The notes under the pieces: generated by a model
Database searches by the model: none
Told to the model about the DNA's origin: nothing
The model's input: the letters and a program-made list of their open reading frames with translations, nothing else
Program-made: the position numbers and the translations under genes
Part shown: positions 30,645 to 38,287 of the stretch, one piece after another
Layout: each line of letters starts with the position of its first letter
Position numbering within the stretch: the first letter of the stretch is position 1
From: a virus
IMG/VR virus record: IMGVR_UViG_3300005511_000027
Span: 1 to 41,462 of that record
Strand: one strand, 5' to 3'
Length of the DNA stretch: 41,462 nt

Positions 30645-31325
30645 CTAGCTCGGTGCCACGTTTGGCTCTGAATCGGAAAATTGGAGGTGCCTGTTCTGGG
30701 TCCTTGTCATAAAAAAAGCGGCTTCTCCGGGACTTCCCATCGAGTCCACATATCCGATGCTGACTTTCGCCGTGGCTTCAACGGGTATGACGAAGTTATA
30801 GATTTCTCTTTGCTCTGACTTGAACAACGCCCTCCCGTCATCGATGACATATGACCCTGGGAGTTCGATTTGCAGTCGAAATTTCGTCGCCGTGGGCCCA
30901 ATATTAACGATCGAAACTGCGAAACTGGAGACGGTTCCCGCGCCATCGGTAGTTACGCTTGACTGTTGAGGAATGAATTTCGGGCGAGCTGCCTCACGAC
31001 GCAGCCTGCGTTCTTCCGCTAAAGCATCGGTTTCTTGTTTCATCTGCTCTCGCGCAACCAATACCAGTTGCGTTTGCTGCTCGACCGAGTTCTTCAATTC
31101 TTCAGCTTGAAGGTGAAGCGCCTGCGTGCTGTGTCGCAGTTCCTCGCCTTGCTGCATATAGCCGAGGACCAGCCAGAAAAACGCGAGGGGGGCGGAGAAA
31201 CCAGCAATGAAGTCACCCCACTCGTTGACCTTTGTAGGAAGATCTTGTGTGCTCAACATCAAGATTGCGACGCCAATCCAGAGCACTGAAACGCCAATCC
31301 CCATGGTGAATTTTCTATCTCGCAT
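30645..31325 (-). CDS. Accessory membrane protein with GDFIAGF motif and periplasmic/cytosolic beta domain, 226 aa
   Basis: The start was chosen at the ATG with GAGGAGA just upstream (MRDRKFTMGIGVSVLWIGVA). TM1 is residues 8-25; WGDFIAGFSAPLAFFWLV (36-53) leads TM2; a coiled coil follows (YMQQGEELRHSTQALHLQAE, LVLVAREQMKQETDALAEER). The C-terminal 90 residues are beta-rich (FAVSIVNIGPTATKFRLQIE). The GDF-GF-P, FFWL, EEL, QAL order matches the accessory protein at 25884-26486. Lower GC and opposite orientation within the late region mark it as cargo. Function inferred only: exclusion or defence. Confidence 0.65.
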   Translation of the reverse strand: MRDRKFTMGIGVSVLWIGVAILMLSTQDLPTKVNEWGDFIAGFSAPLAFFWLVLGYMQQGEELRHSTQALHLQAEELKNSVEQQTQLVLVAREQMKQETDALAEERRLRREAARPKFIPQQSSVTTDGAGTVSSFAVSIVNIGPTATKFRLQIELPGSYVIDDGRALFKSEQREIYNFVIPVEATAKVSIGYVDSMGSPGEAAFFMTRTQNRHLQFSDSEPNVAPS

Positions 31326-31357
31326 TTCTTCTCCTCGTTTCGAGTGATTGTGCCTGT

Positions 31358-31376
31358 GCACCCCCTGTAGGGTTCG
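31358..31376 (+). repeat. Dispersed element copy 5 (GCACCCCCTGTAGGGTTCG)
   Basis: Copy 5 sits in the divergent gap between the accessory membrane gene and the first ejection-protein gene, 62 bases before that ATG. It has CTGTAGGG where the others have CAGTAGGG, and GAATG at the 35-base offset seen in copies 3 and 4. Confidence 0.75.
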
Positions 31377-31427
31377 ACCCTCCGCGCCTGCGCGCGAAGA
31401 ATGCCTGGGAACCTCAGAAAGGCCCCC

Positions 31428-33578
31428 ATGGCTACTCAACTCTTGCCCGATGAAACCGGCTACGGCGTGCGCCCGCGGCCGCTACCGCCGGCGAGGACAT
31501 CGCTTGGCGCTGTGCCGCCTCCGGCATCGGGAAGCGTGATCGGTCGGCGACCCACCATCAACATGGGCATGGCCGACGTGGTCCCGCCTGCGCAACTGTC
31601 GCCGGCTCAGCCCGCAGCTGCCGTTCCCGCTCAAACACCGGGCGCAGCGCCGACTCAGACCACGCCCACGCAACCAGGCAGCGAAGTCATCGGACGCCGC
31701 CCGACCCTCAACATGGGCTCGGCAGATGTCGTGCAGCCGGCTCGCGTCTCGTCCGCCGCGGTGCCAACCGCATTGCCGGCTGCCGAGGCCGCTGCAACCC
31801 GCTTCCCTTTGGCACGTGCTGTCGGTGGTGCTGGTGCTGCGCTGGGTGTCGGGCTCGAGGGCAAGCAAATCTACGACGTGGCCACCAATCCTGGCTCCAC
31901 GGGCATTGACGTGGCAGCCCAGACCGCCCAGGGCGTGGGCCGGCTCAGTGCTGCAGGTGCTGGCGCAGGGGCGGGTGCCGCAGCGGGCTCGATGCTCGGA
32001 CCGGTGGGAACTGCCGTCGGTGGTGTGCTGGGCGGCGGGCTCGGGTACTTCGCGGCGGACCGTGCGATCTCTGCTGGCCGCTCGGCGCTCGGCAATGATC
32101 CACGTTCGCCTGCAGATCAGATCCCGCCCGTACCGGCTGCGCCGGTCGCGCCTACCGAAAGCGGCGGGGCGGTGTTCGGCATCTACCCGCGCCCGAGCAG
32201 CCAGTTCAGCACGAACGCCAACGATGCTGCCCTGCAGCGCGGCGTGCAGGCCACCGGTCCGTCGACGTTCGCGCCGGCCTCGCTTGCTGTTGCCCCTCCG
32301 CCCGCCTCGGCGCAGCGCTTCAACAACCTGACAGACCCGCGCAGCACGCAGTTCCAAGGCGGTGTTGGCACGACGTCTCCGGCGAGTGCTCAGCAGGGCA
32401 ATGGCGAAGCGCCGACCTCGGTGGTGGGCCTCGGCGCCGTGCCTGCGGCCGTTGCGGCGGCCCCGGCCTCGAGCTTGCCGCTCGGGGTCATTCGTACCGG
32501 CAACAGCTTCTCGGGCAGCAATGTGGGGTCACCGGCCGGCGCTGGCGCTGGCCCGCTCGGCGGCCTCGACGATACGAACGCGCGGCTGGGGCGTCTGCAG
32601 GCCTCGAATGCGGCGGTGCCGCAGGGCGGCTTGACGGTGATCGACAACCCCGGGCCCGCCGCGGCGCAGGCGATGTTCGACGGTGCCGCACTGCGCACGG
32701 TGCTTGCGCGTGGCGCACCTTCCGGTCGCAACGGCGCGCAGGTATTCGCACAGCAGGTCGACGCCGCGCTGAACCCGATCCAGCAGCGCAATGCGCTGGC
32801 TGCCCAGGCCGCGAAGGATGCCGGCGAGACGCAGCGGTCCCTGATCCAAGAGCGGGGCACAGAAGCGCGCGCCCGGCTGGTCGACGCGCGACAGCAGGAA
32901 GCCAACTCGATCGATCGCGCGCGCCTCGGCATTGATGCGATCCGCGCCGGGCAGACCGGCGTGCCCGCCGGCTACCGCGTGAAGACTGACGGCACCGGGC
33001 TCGAGCCGATTCCCGGTGGTCCGGCAGACCCGAGCACGCCGAAGGGGAAAAATGCGCTCAACGACACCCAGGCCAAGGCGCTGCAGTTCGGCAGCCGGAT
33101 GCAGGCGGCTGAGGGCATTCTTGACCGACTTTCAACCGCTGGCGTCAATCAACCTGGCCTCATCAAGCGAGGTGCCGACGCCGTCGGCTTGGGCACGGCC
33201 GCGAACTGGACACAGAGCGCAGAGCAGCAGCAGGTCGAGCAAGCCCAACGTGATTTCATCAACGCCGCGCTTCGCCGAGAGTCTGGCGCAGCAATCGCTG
33301 ATTCCGAGTTCTCCAATGCACGGCAGCAGTACTTCCCGCAGCCGGGCGACAGCCGCGAGGTGATCGCCCAGAAGCAACGCAACCGCGAGCTGGCAACGCG
33401 CGGCATCCTGGCTGAGGTGCCGGACTCCGAAAAACGGCTGGCCCAGGTGCGCGAGCCCGATACTGCTGCGGCTGCGCCGGCTGCTGCCCTGCCGGCCGGC
33501 ATGAGCAAGCAGGTGGGCACCTCCGGCGGCAAACCGGTCTACGAAGACGCGCAAGGCCGTCGATTCATTGGAGGCTGA
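31428..33578 (+). CDS. DNA ejection / internal virion protein 1, 716 aa
   Basis: A large Ala/Gly/Pro-rich protein; the start ATG has AGAAAGG upstream. The N-terminal region contains a duplicated segment, VIGRRPTINMGMADVV at about residue 37 and VIGRRPTLNMGSADVV exactly 50 residues later. A glycine-zipper-like stretch (GAALGVGLEG, AGAGAGAGAAAGSMLGPVG) could insert into membrane. The C-terminal domain (ALQFGSRMQAAEGILDRL, QQQVEQAQRDFINAALRRES, SEFSNARQQYFPQPGDSREV) recurs in many phage virion proteins. Position matches the P22 ejection genes 7/20/16, so ejection through the cell envelope is inferred. Confidence 0.7.
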   Translation: MATQLLPDETGYGVRPRPLPPARTSLGAVPPPASGSVIGRRPTINMGMADVVPPAQLSPAQPAAAVPAQTPGAAPTQTTPTQPGSEVIGRRPTLNMGSADVVQPARVSSAAVPTALPAAEAAATRFPLARAVGGAGAALGVGLEGKQIYDVATNPGSTGIDVAAQTAQGVGRLSAAGAGAGAGAAAGSMLGPVGTAVGGVLGGGLGYFAADRAISAGRSALGNDPRSPADQIPPVPAAPVAPTESGGAVFGIYPRPSSQFSTNANDAALQRGVQATGPSTFAPASLAVAPPPASAQRFNNLTDPRSTQFQGGVGTTSPASAQQGNGEAPTSVVGLGAVPAAVAAAPASSLPLGVIRTGNSFSGSNVGSPAGAGAGPLGGLDDTNARLGRLQASNAAVPQGGLTVIDNPGPAAAQAMFDGAALRTVLARGAPSGRNGAQVFAQQVDAALNPIQQRNALAAQAAKDAGETQRSLIQERGTEARARLVDARQQEANSIDRARLGIDAIRAGQTGVPAGYRVKTDGTGLEPIPGGPADPSTPKGKNALNDTQAKALQFGSRMQAAEGILDRLSTAGVNQPGLIKRGADAVGLGTAANWTQSAEQQQVEQAQRDFINAALRRESGAAIADSEFSNARQQYFPQPGDSREVIAQKQRNRELATRGILAEVPDSEKRLAQVREPDTAAAAPAAALPAGMSKQVGTSGGKPVYEDAQGRRFIGG

Positions 33579-33581
33579 TCC

Positions 33582-35246
33582 ATGTCACTGCAACCTTTCG
33601 ACGGTCAACTCGATCCAGCGCCGAGCGCGCCAGCCGCACTGCAGCCGTTCAGCGGGCAGCTCGACTCTGCGCCTGCTGCGGCCCCTGCGGTCAACTCCGT
33701 GGCCGGATTCGTAGCCGGTCTCGGCCGCGGCGCACGTGACGTGGTTGACACCGGCGCACAGCTGCTGGCCAGCGGCTTCGACAAGATCGCCGGCACCAGC
33801 GAAGGCGATCGTGTCGCCGCCATCAACAAGGCCGGCACTGACCAGTTCAAGCAGGACTACGGCGGCAGCACGGCCGCTGACATTGGCCGCGTTGGTGGCC
33901 AGATCGCCGCCACGCTGCCGGTAGGAGGAGCGCTGGGTGCAGGCGTGCGCGCCGCTGGCGCCGCCGGCCTTGCGCCGAGCGTGGCAGTGCCGCTGGGCGA
34001 GGCCATCGCCTCGGGAGGGCTCGCGGCACAGGGCGCAGGCCTCGGCGTCCGCGCGGCAGGCGGCGCGATCGCGGGCGGCGTGACCGCGGGCCTCGCGGAT
34101 CCTGAGCAGGCCGGTACCGGTGCTGCGCTCGGCGCGGCGCTGCCGGTGGCCGTGCGGGGTCTCGGCGCGGTTGGTCAGGCCATTGGCAGCACTCTGCGAG
34201 GGCCCGAGGTGCCATTGGGTGTGCGCCAAGCCGCGCAGGCCGCGCAGGACGTCGGCTACGTAATCCCGCCAACGCAGGTCGCGCCGACCCTCGGCAATCG
34301 CGTGATCGAAGGGCTGGCCGGCAAGATCACCACGGCGCAGAACGCAAGCGCACGCAATCAGGAGGTGACGACTTCGCTGGCCAAGCGCGCCCTCGGCGTG
34401 GCCGATGACGAACAGCTCACGCCCGAGCTGCTGCAGAACATTCGCCAGCGCGCAGGTGCAGCTTACGACGCCGTCGGCAGCACCGGCACGATCACACCCA
34501 CGGCCGCTTACGATCGCGCACTCGACAGGATCACGGCGCCGTATCGCCGCGCTGCCGCGGGATTTCCAGACGCGACACCGAATCCTGTGATTGCCGAGAT
34601 CGACTCGCTGCGCTCCGGCGCCTTCGATGCGCGGGGCGCGATCGACAAGATCCGCGAATTGCGCGGCATGGCCGATGCGGCCTACCGTCGAGGCGAGGCC
34701 GACATGGGGCGCGCCTTCAAGAGCGGCGCAGGTGCGCTGGAGAACGTGATCGAGCAGCACCTGGCGACGAACGGCTTCCCATTGGCCATGCTCGATGAAT
34801 TTCGCAATGCACGGCAGCTGATCGCACGCACCTACAGCGTGGAACGTGCGATGAATCCGACAACCGGCAGTGTGTCTGCCAAGGACCTGGCAGCGCAGCT
34901 CAAGCGAGGCAAGCCGCTATCTGCCGAACTGCGCCAGGCCGGTGAGTTCGCCACCGCGTTTCCCACGGCAGCGCAGGTGACGGAAAGGATGGGAAGTCGG
35001 CCGCAGTCGTCGCCGCTGGATTGGGCGTTGGCAGGTGGCCTGGGTGCAGCGACGGGCGGAAGCCCGCTGTCGTTGATCGGGTTGGGTGCGCGGCCACTGG
35101 CACGTGCGGCGGCACTGTCGGGGCCGATTCAGCGCGCCCTTGCCGCAGCACCTGCAGCTGCGGCACAACCTTCGCTGGGCGTCACTCGCGCTCGCCAGGC
35201 CCTCGGTCGCGGCGCACCGGTCGCCCTGACAAATCGCGACCTTTGA
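33582..35246 (+). CDS. DNA ejection / internal virion protein 2, 554 aa
   Basis: Begins with a tandem motif, LQPFDGQLDPAPSAP at residue 3 and LQPFSGQLDSAPAAAP 17 residues later, a style known from phage ejection proteins. A Gly/Ala-rich membrane-active-looking region follows (VGGQIAATLPVGGALGAGVR, GLAAQGAGLGVRAAGGAIAG), then a helical half (IDKIRELRGMADAAYRRGE, FRNARQLIARTYSVERAMNP). It starts four bases after the previous stop and is the last structural gene. Its 3' end overlaps a small minus-strand gene by 65 bases. Confidence 0.7.
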   Translation: MSLQPFDGQLDPAPSAPAALQPFSGQLDSAPAAAPAVNSVAGFVAGLGRGARDVVDTGAQLLASGFDKIAGTSEGDRVAAINKAGTDQFKQDYGGSTAADIGRVGGQIAATLPVGGALGAGVRAAGAAGLAPSVAVPLGEAIASGGLAAQGAGLGVRAAGGAIAGGVTAGLADPEQAGTGAALGAALPVAVRGLGAVGQAIGSTLRGPEVPLGVRQAAQAAQDVGYVIPPTQVAPTLGNRVIEGLAGKITTAQNASARNQEVTTSLAKRALGVADDEQLTPELLQNIRQRAGAAYDAVGSTGTITPTAAYDRALDRITAPYRRAAAGFPDATPNPVIAEIDSLRSGAFDARGAIDKIRELRGMADAAYRRGEADMGRAFKSGAGALENVIEQHLATNGFPLAMLDEFRNARQLIARTYSVERAMNPTTGSVSAKDLAAQLKRGKPLSAELRQAGEFATAFPTAAQVTERMGSRPQSSPLDWALAGGLGAATGGSPLSLIGLGARPLARAAALSGPIQRALAAAPAAAAQPSLGVTRARQALGRGAPVALTNRDL

Positions 35247-35325
35247 GGCCGCAGTAGATGCCCCAGATCAGCGCGCCGACTCCGAAGAGGACGAGCTTGC
35301 CGATCTGGTAAGCGGTAAAGGTCAT
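35182..35325 (-). CDS. Small membrane protein, 47 aa
   Basis: The protein reads MTFTAYQIGKLVLFGVGALI then WGIYCGLKGRDLSG and has one membrane helix with a basic C-terminus. Its 3' part runs antisense to the end of the ejection gene. The ribosome site is weak. In P22 the equivalent position holds sieA, an exclusion membrane protein, but there is no sequence resemblance that I can claim. Confidence 0.4.
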   Translation of the reverse strand: MTFTAYQIGKLVLFGVGALIWGIYCGLKGRDLSGRPVRRDRGPGERE

Positions 35326-35401
35326 TGCCCGCAATGTAGCAGGGGCTCCCTGCTGACGTACAGGCCGTTTAGGTGCACTGCTGTCGCTCGAGAAGTGGTC
35401 G

Positions 35402-35893
35402 TCATTCAAACGCGGATGCCGTCCTTGCGTCACCCATCTCTGCGATAAATGCAGCATTCGACTGCTTCATCTCACGCAGCGGTGTCTCGAAAAATTCCTC
35501 ATGAGATTGGATCTCTTTGGCCAGCGTAGGCCTGAAGTCCCATGCGAGGGCCGCATCTCGCAGAACCCTGGAGACGGAGTCGAGGAAGCCAACGGCCGCA
35601 CCCTTACGACTTGGACCGGCACCGGTGGTGGGGGCATTCGCGACGGCGACAGCTGCCTTCAATACCGAATTGGCGATCTCGTGATCTGCGGCAGTTGCCA
35701 CCTCCTGAAGGACCTCCCACGCGACCTTCATGCCGGTCAGGACACCGTCCGCATATTCCTCTTCGGGGACGTCGAACAGGCGCACGTCCGTCTTGTGCGA
35801 CCAGTCGTTGGGATCGCGGGTGATGCAGCTCACGTTCGGATAGATGCGAACGCGCGAAGTTGCGGCGGGCATGGCTTGGCCTTTAGAATTCAC
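35402..35893 (-). CDS. Hypothetical protein, 163 aa
   Basis: I use a GTG with GAGGA nine bases upstream; an ATG seven codons later (PAATSRVRIYPNVSC) is the alternative. The protein is mixed alpha/beta with VRIYPNVSCITRDPNDWSHK, a helical YADGVLTGMKVAWEVLQEVA and a C-terminal FFETPLREMKQSNAAFIAEM. No family is recognised. Composition is less GC-biased than the virion genes, in line with the accessory character of this region. Confidence 0.55.
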   Translation of the reverse strand: MNSKGQAMPAATSRVRIYPNVSCITRDPNDWSHKTDVRLFDVPEEEYADGVLTGMKVAWEVLQEVATAADHEIANSVLKAAVAVANAPTTGAGPSRKGAAVGFLDSVSRVLRDAALAWDFRPTLAKEIQSHEEFFETPLREMKQSNAAFIAEMGDARTASAFE

Positions 35894-36036
35894 GGTGGAA
35901 GTCCTCTCTTGACAGGGCGGTTTTCATCGAGGCCTCAGTTGTTAGCGCAGCTGAGGCTTCAATCTTTGTGGACTTCAGAATACGAAGTTGCCTTCAGAGT
36001 CCGCAAGGTTGGGGCGCATTTTTTTTATCACCAGGA

Positions 36037-36252
36037 TCACTGGCCGGGCGTTGGCGCCAGTGGCGCTGGCTGACTCGCCGCGCCGCTGCGAGCCTCTCTA
36101 GCCAATTGCCGCGTGCGCGACTCGTCGAGTCGCCGCACGATCTCGCGGTTGAGATTGCCGTTCTCATGCTCGACCGATTCGTGCATCAGCCATTTCTTCA
36201 AATCCGGAGGGAGCCGCACCGGTGTTGGCATTTGTTGGATCGCTTTTTTCAT
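36037..36252 (-). CDS. Arc/Mnt-type ribbon-helix-helix repressor, 71 aa
   Basis: A small DNA-binding protein: the beta strand PTPVRLPPDLK and helices KKWLMHESVEHENGNLNREI and VRRLDES form an Arc-type RHH domain. I chose the ATG after the -10 hexamer; the open frame runs 12 codons further, but that would place the start inside the promoter. It is divergent from a second RHH gene, with AGAGTC half-sites between. The position after the ejection genes matches mnt/arc in the P22 immI region. Autorepression is likely, since the sites overlap its promoter. Confidence 0.75.
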   Translation of the reverse strand: MKKAIQQMPTPVRLPPDLKKWLMHESVEHENGNLNREIVRRLDESRTRQLAREARSGAASQPAPLAPTPGQ

Positions 36253-36259
36253 GCGATCG

Positions 36260-36320
36260 ACTTTAGAGTCAAAAAGAATCAGAGTCAACTAGACTCTTTT
36301 GTAAAGAGTCGGAAAGAGTC
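36260..36320. promoter_or_regulatory. Divergent promoter/operator with six AGAGTC half-sites
   Basis: Half-sites: AGAGTC at 36265, AGAATC at 36275, AGAGTC at 36281, inverted GACTCT at 36292, AGAGTC at 36305 and 36315. Outer pairs are 10 bases apart; the inner ones form the palindromes AGAGTCAACTAGACTCT and GACTCTTTTGTAAAGAGTC. The minus-strand promoter is TTGACT (36283-36288) then, after 17 bases, TAAAGT (36260-36265), both covered by sites. Tandem 10-11-base half-site spacing is what dimers of RHH repressors use. Confidence 0.7.
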
Positions 36321-36332
36321 CATGATTCAGGC

Positions 36333-37076
36333 ATGGAACCAAAACAACAAGCCCCGTACCCGTTGCGCATGCCAACGGATCTGCGGGACCGACTAGAGAG
36401 GGCTGCGAAGGAAAGCGGTCGTTCAATGAACAGCGAGGTCGTGGCGCGGCTGCAGTCCAGCTTCGATCAGGTGGGAATCGAGGAGGGCGTTTTGCAGGCG
36501 CTCCACGGCGAGCTCGAGCAGCAGCGTTCGCTGGCGCGCGACTTCCGATCAGCAGCCGATTTTTCGGACAGCTTTAGAGCGACGGTGGCCTCCATGCTGC
36601 TCTCGACGCTGGCGAAAGTGCCCGAGGAAGCGCGCAGCACCATATTGGTCGATGCGCAGGTGACAGAGCACCTCGCCGAATGGCTCAGCGAGCGCGATCA
36701 GCGTGGCGCAGTGTTCTCCCTTCTTCGTCTCATCGATGGCGCGGATCCCGAGGTCGTTGAAACGCTGCGGAACTTCGCATCTCACATCGAAGACCTGGGC
36801 CTGGAGCGTAAGCCCATCACCTTGGCCGTCCGAGGCAAGAAGGTGAAGACGAATGTCTATGCGCACGAACCGGCGAGGAAGGGAAAGCCGCGGTCCGAAA
36901 ACAAGATGATCGTCGTGGGGAACCTAGGTCGTGACTCGGGAGCGCAAATGTTCCCGGGAGCATCAGAAGTGCATGGCGTCAAGGTGGGAGGCGCAAAGGT
37001 GCCACTACCGGCCACGCCTCGCGGACCAGAGCGCAGTCCCAACGCTCGCAAGCCCGGGGCGAAGAAGAAGCCCTGA
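36333..37076 (+). CDS. Arc-family RHH protein with long C-terminal extension, 247 aa
   Basis: Residues 8-46 (APYPLRMPTDLRDRLERAAK, SGRSMNSEVVARLQSSF) are an Arc-type RHH domain. Beyond it lies a helical domain (LEQQRSLARDFRSAADFSDS, FRATVASMLLSTLAKVPEEA, VVETLRNFASHIEDLGLER) and a basic tail ending in KPGAKKKP. In P22 the divergent partner in this region drives arc and the antirepressor ant; here the RHH part is fused to an unknown domain, which might play a combined role. No ribosome site is clear, and transcription may start close to the ATG. Confidence 0.7.
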   Translation: MEPKQQAPYPLRMPTDLRDRLERAAKESGRSMNSEVVARLQSSFDQVGIEEGVLQALHGELEQQRSLARDFRSAADFSDSFRATVASMLLSTLAKVPEEARSTILVDAQVTEHLAEWLSERDQRGAVFSLLRLIDGADPEVVETLRNFASHIEDLGLERKPITLAVRGKKVKTNVYAHEPARKGKPRSENKMIVVGNLGRDSGAQMFPGASEVHGVKVGGAKVPLPATPRGPERSPNARKPGAKKKP

Positions 37077-37195
37077 GTCACATGGAAACAGGGCCGGTGC
37101 GATCGCTCCCACCGGCCTTGTTCAGACGCTGCGCAGCTCAGGCGAGTGACGATGCCTTACATTTACTCCCGCTCGTACCTCTCGGCCCTTTAAAA

Positions 37196-37489
37196 ATGCA
37201 CAACCCTACCTTCGGCCAATCTGTGGTCATGCTGATGGGCCATATCTTTGGAAGCGCGGTTCTCTTTCTCTCAATAGCTTGCGTATCGTGGGGGCTGGGC
37301 GTCGCGATTCACTGGCTGAACGGCATCCACGCATTCGCCCCATCTGTTCTGGGCTTGATAACGAGCGTAGAGTTGGGGCTTCTGTACGTCGATATCGGTC
37401 TTAGCTTGATCGTCTTGATAGTTGGAGCATTTCGATTCATCAAGGAATTGTCAGGACCACGATTCAACATGCCAGGATCACGACTTTGA
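37196..37489 (+). CDS. Small two-TM membrane protein, 97 aa
   Basis: Two hydrophobic helices, FGSAVLFLSIACVSWGLGVA and SVELGLLYVDIGLSLIVLIV, with a soluble basic end. I prefer the ATG after a TTTAAAA stretch; the frame is open 38 codons further, but that part has GC-rich non-hydrophobic sequence unlike the rest. The stop overlaps a TTG start of a tiny gene. A superinfection-exclusion function would fit the immI-like location but is not shown. Confidence 0.5.
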   Translation: MHNPTFGQSVVMLMGHIFGSAVLFLSIACVSWGLGVAIHWLNGIHAFAPSVLGLITSVELGLLYVDIGLSLIVLIVGAFRFIKELSGPRFNMPGSRL

Positions 37490-37632
37490 AATACGTACTT
37501 AGCTCATTCGCCGAAGGATTTGTCGGAAGCTTCAAGTTGGCTGCCGATCTCTTGCGCGCAATGTTCGGAGTGATCTTTCGATTCGTTGAAGACGACGACC
37601 AGCATTCAAACTCACGAACACGCACTCGATGA
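37486..37632 (+). CDS. Tiny protein, 48 aa, TTG start
   Basis: The TTG overlaps the preceding stop (TTGA) as in other coupled pairs of this phage. The peptide has an amphipathic helix (SSFAEGFVGSFKLAADLLRA, MFGVIFRFVEDDD) and an Arg/Ser-rich end. It is followed 22 bases later by a terminator. Too short to assign; it could be chance. Confidence 0.4.
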   Translation: MKYVLSSFAEGFVGSFKLAADLLRAMFGVIFRFVEDDDQHSNSRTRTR

Positions 37633-37653
37633 GTGCTGATCTCCCCATGACAG

Positions 37654-37679
37654 GGCCCGCTTTCGCGGGCCTTTTTTTT
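37654..37679 (+). terminator. Rho-independent terminator after the immI-like region
   Basis: Stem GGCCCGC, loop TTTC, stem GCGGGCC, then eight T. It closes the rightward transcript before the convergent minus-strand operon. Confidence 0.9.
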
Positions 37680-37714
37680 GACACTGTTCGGTCACGATGC
37701 ATTGCATGTGCATG

Positions 37715-38287
37715 TCACTCAGTAGTGGTAGTTCGGCCGAGTGCGGACGTAGCCTTTTCGGTACGCTGCTCCTTGCGCCATTCCCACGGCGCCGTCGCAC
37801 GCTTGTCGCTCCATAGGCCTAAGCCCTTGCCGTGCGCCTGGGTCTGGGCGAACTCGTACTGCTCACGTTCCTGCGGCGTCTGCTCGCGCGAATAGGCGTG
37901 GTACCACCAGGCCATGCCTACCGAGACCATGGCCAAGCCCACATCGAGCGTCTTGGGTCCGCGCGGCGCGAAGGCGGCCGCCACCGTCACCTTGCAGACG
38001 CTGCGGCCGTAGCGGTCGACCTTCGGGCAGTCGAGCTGCGCCTCTTTCATGTAGACGAGATCCGAGAGCGCCTCCTTCGAGCGCTGCCCGAATGGCTGGC
38101 GCTTCTCCGGGGCGTCGATGCCATTGAAGCGCACCTTGATCTGCTCGTAGTCGCCCGCGGCGCCGCAACGCGCGGTGAGGGTGTCGCCGTCGCTGACGCC
38201 GACCACCAGGCACGTGCGGGGCTCGGCGGCCTGGGCCAGCACCGGAAGTGCGAGCAAGCCGGCCAGAAGAAGGTGGAGCGCCTTCAC
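37715..38287 (-). CDS. Secreted thermonuclease-like (SNase) nuclease
   Basis: A 190-residue protein with a signal peptide (KALHLLLAGLLALPVLAQAA) and an SNase domain: VSDGDTLTAR (Asp33, Asp35), VRFNGIDAPEK (Arg53, Asp58, Glu61) and DRYGRSVCKV (Arg95), so all key catalytic residues are present. Four Cys in the mature part suggest disulfides. It would degrade DNA or RNA in the periplasm or outside. The GTG start overlaps the preceding stop (GTGA); it is the last gene of the minus-strand operon. Confidence 0.85.
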   Translation of the reverse strand: MKALHLLLAGLLALPVLAQAAEPRTCLVVGVSDGDTLTARCGAAGDYEQIKVRFNGIDAPEKRQPFGQRSKEALSDLVYMKEAQLDCPKVDRYGRSVCKVTVAAAFAPRGPKTLDVGLAMVSVGMAWWYHAYSREQTPQEREQYEFAQTQAHGKGLGLWSDKRATAPWEWRKEQRTEKATSALGRTTTTE

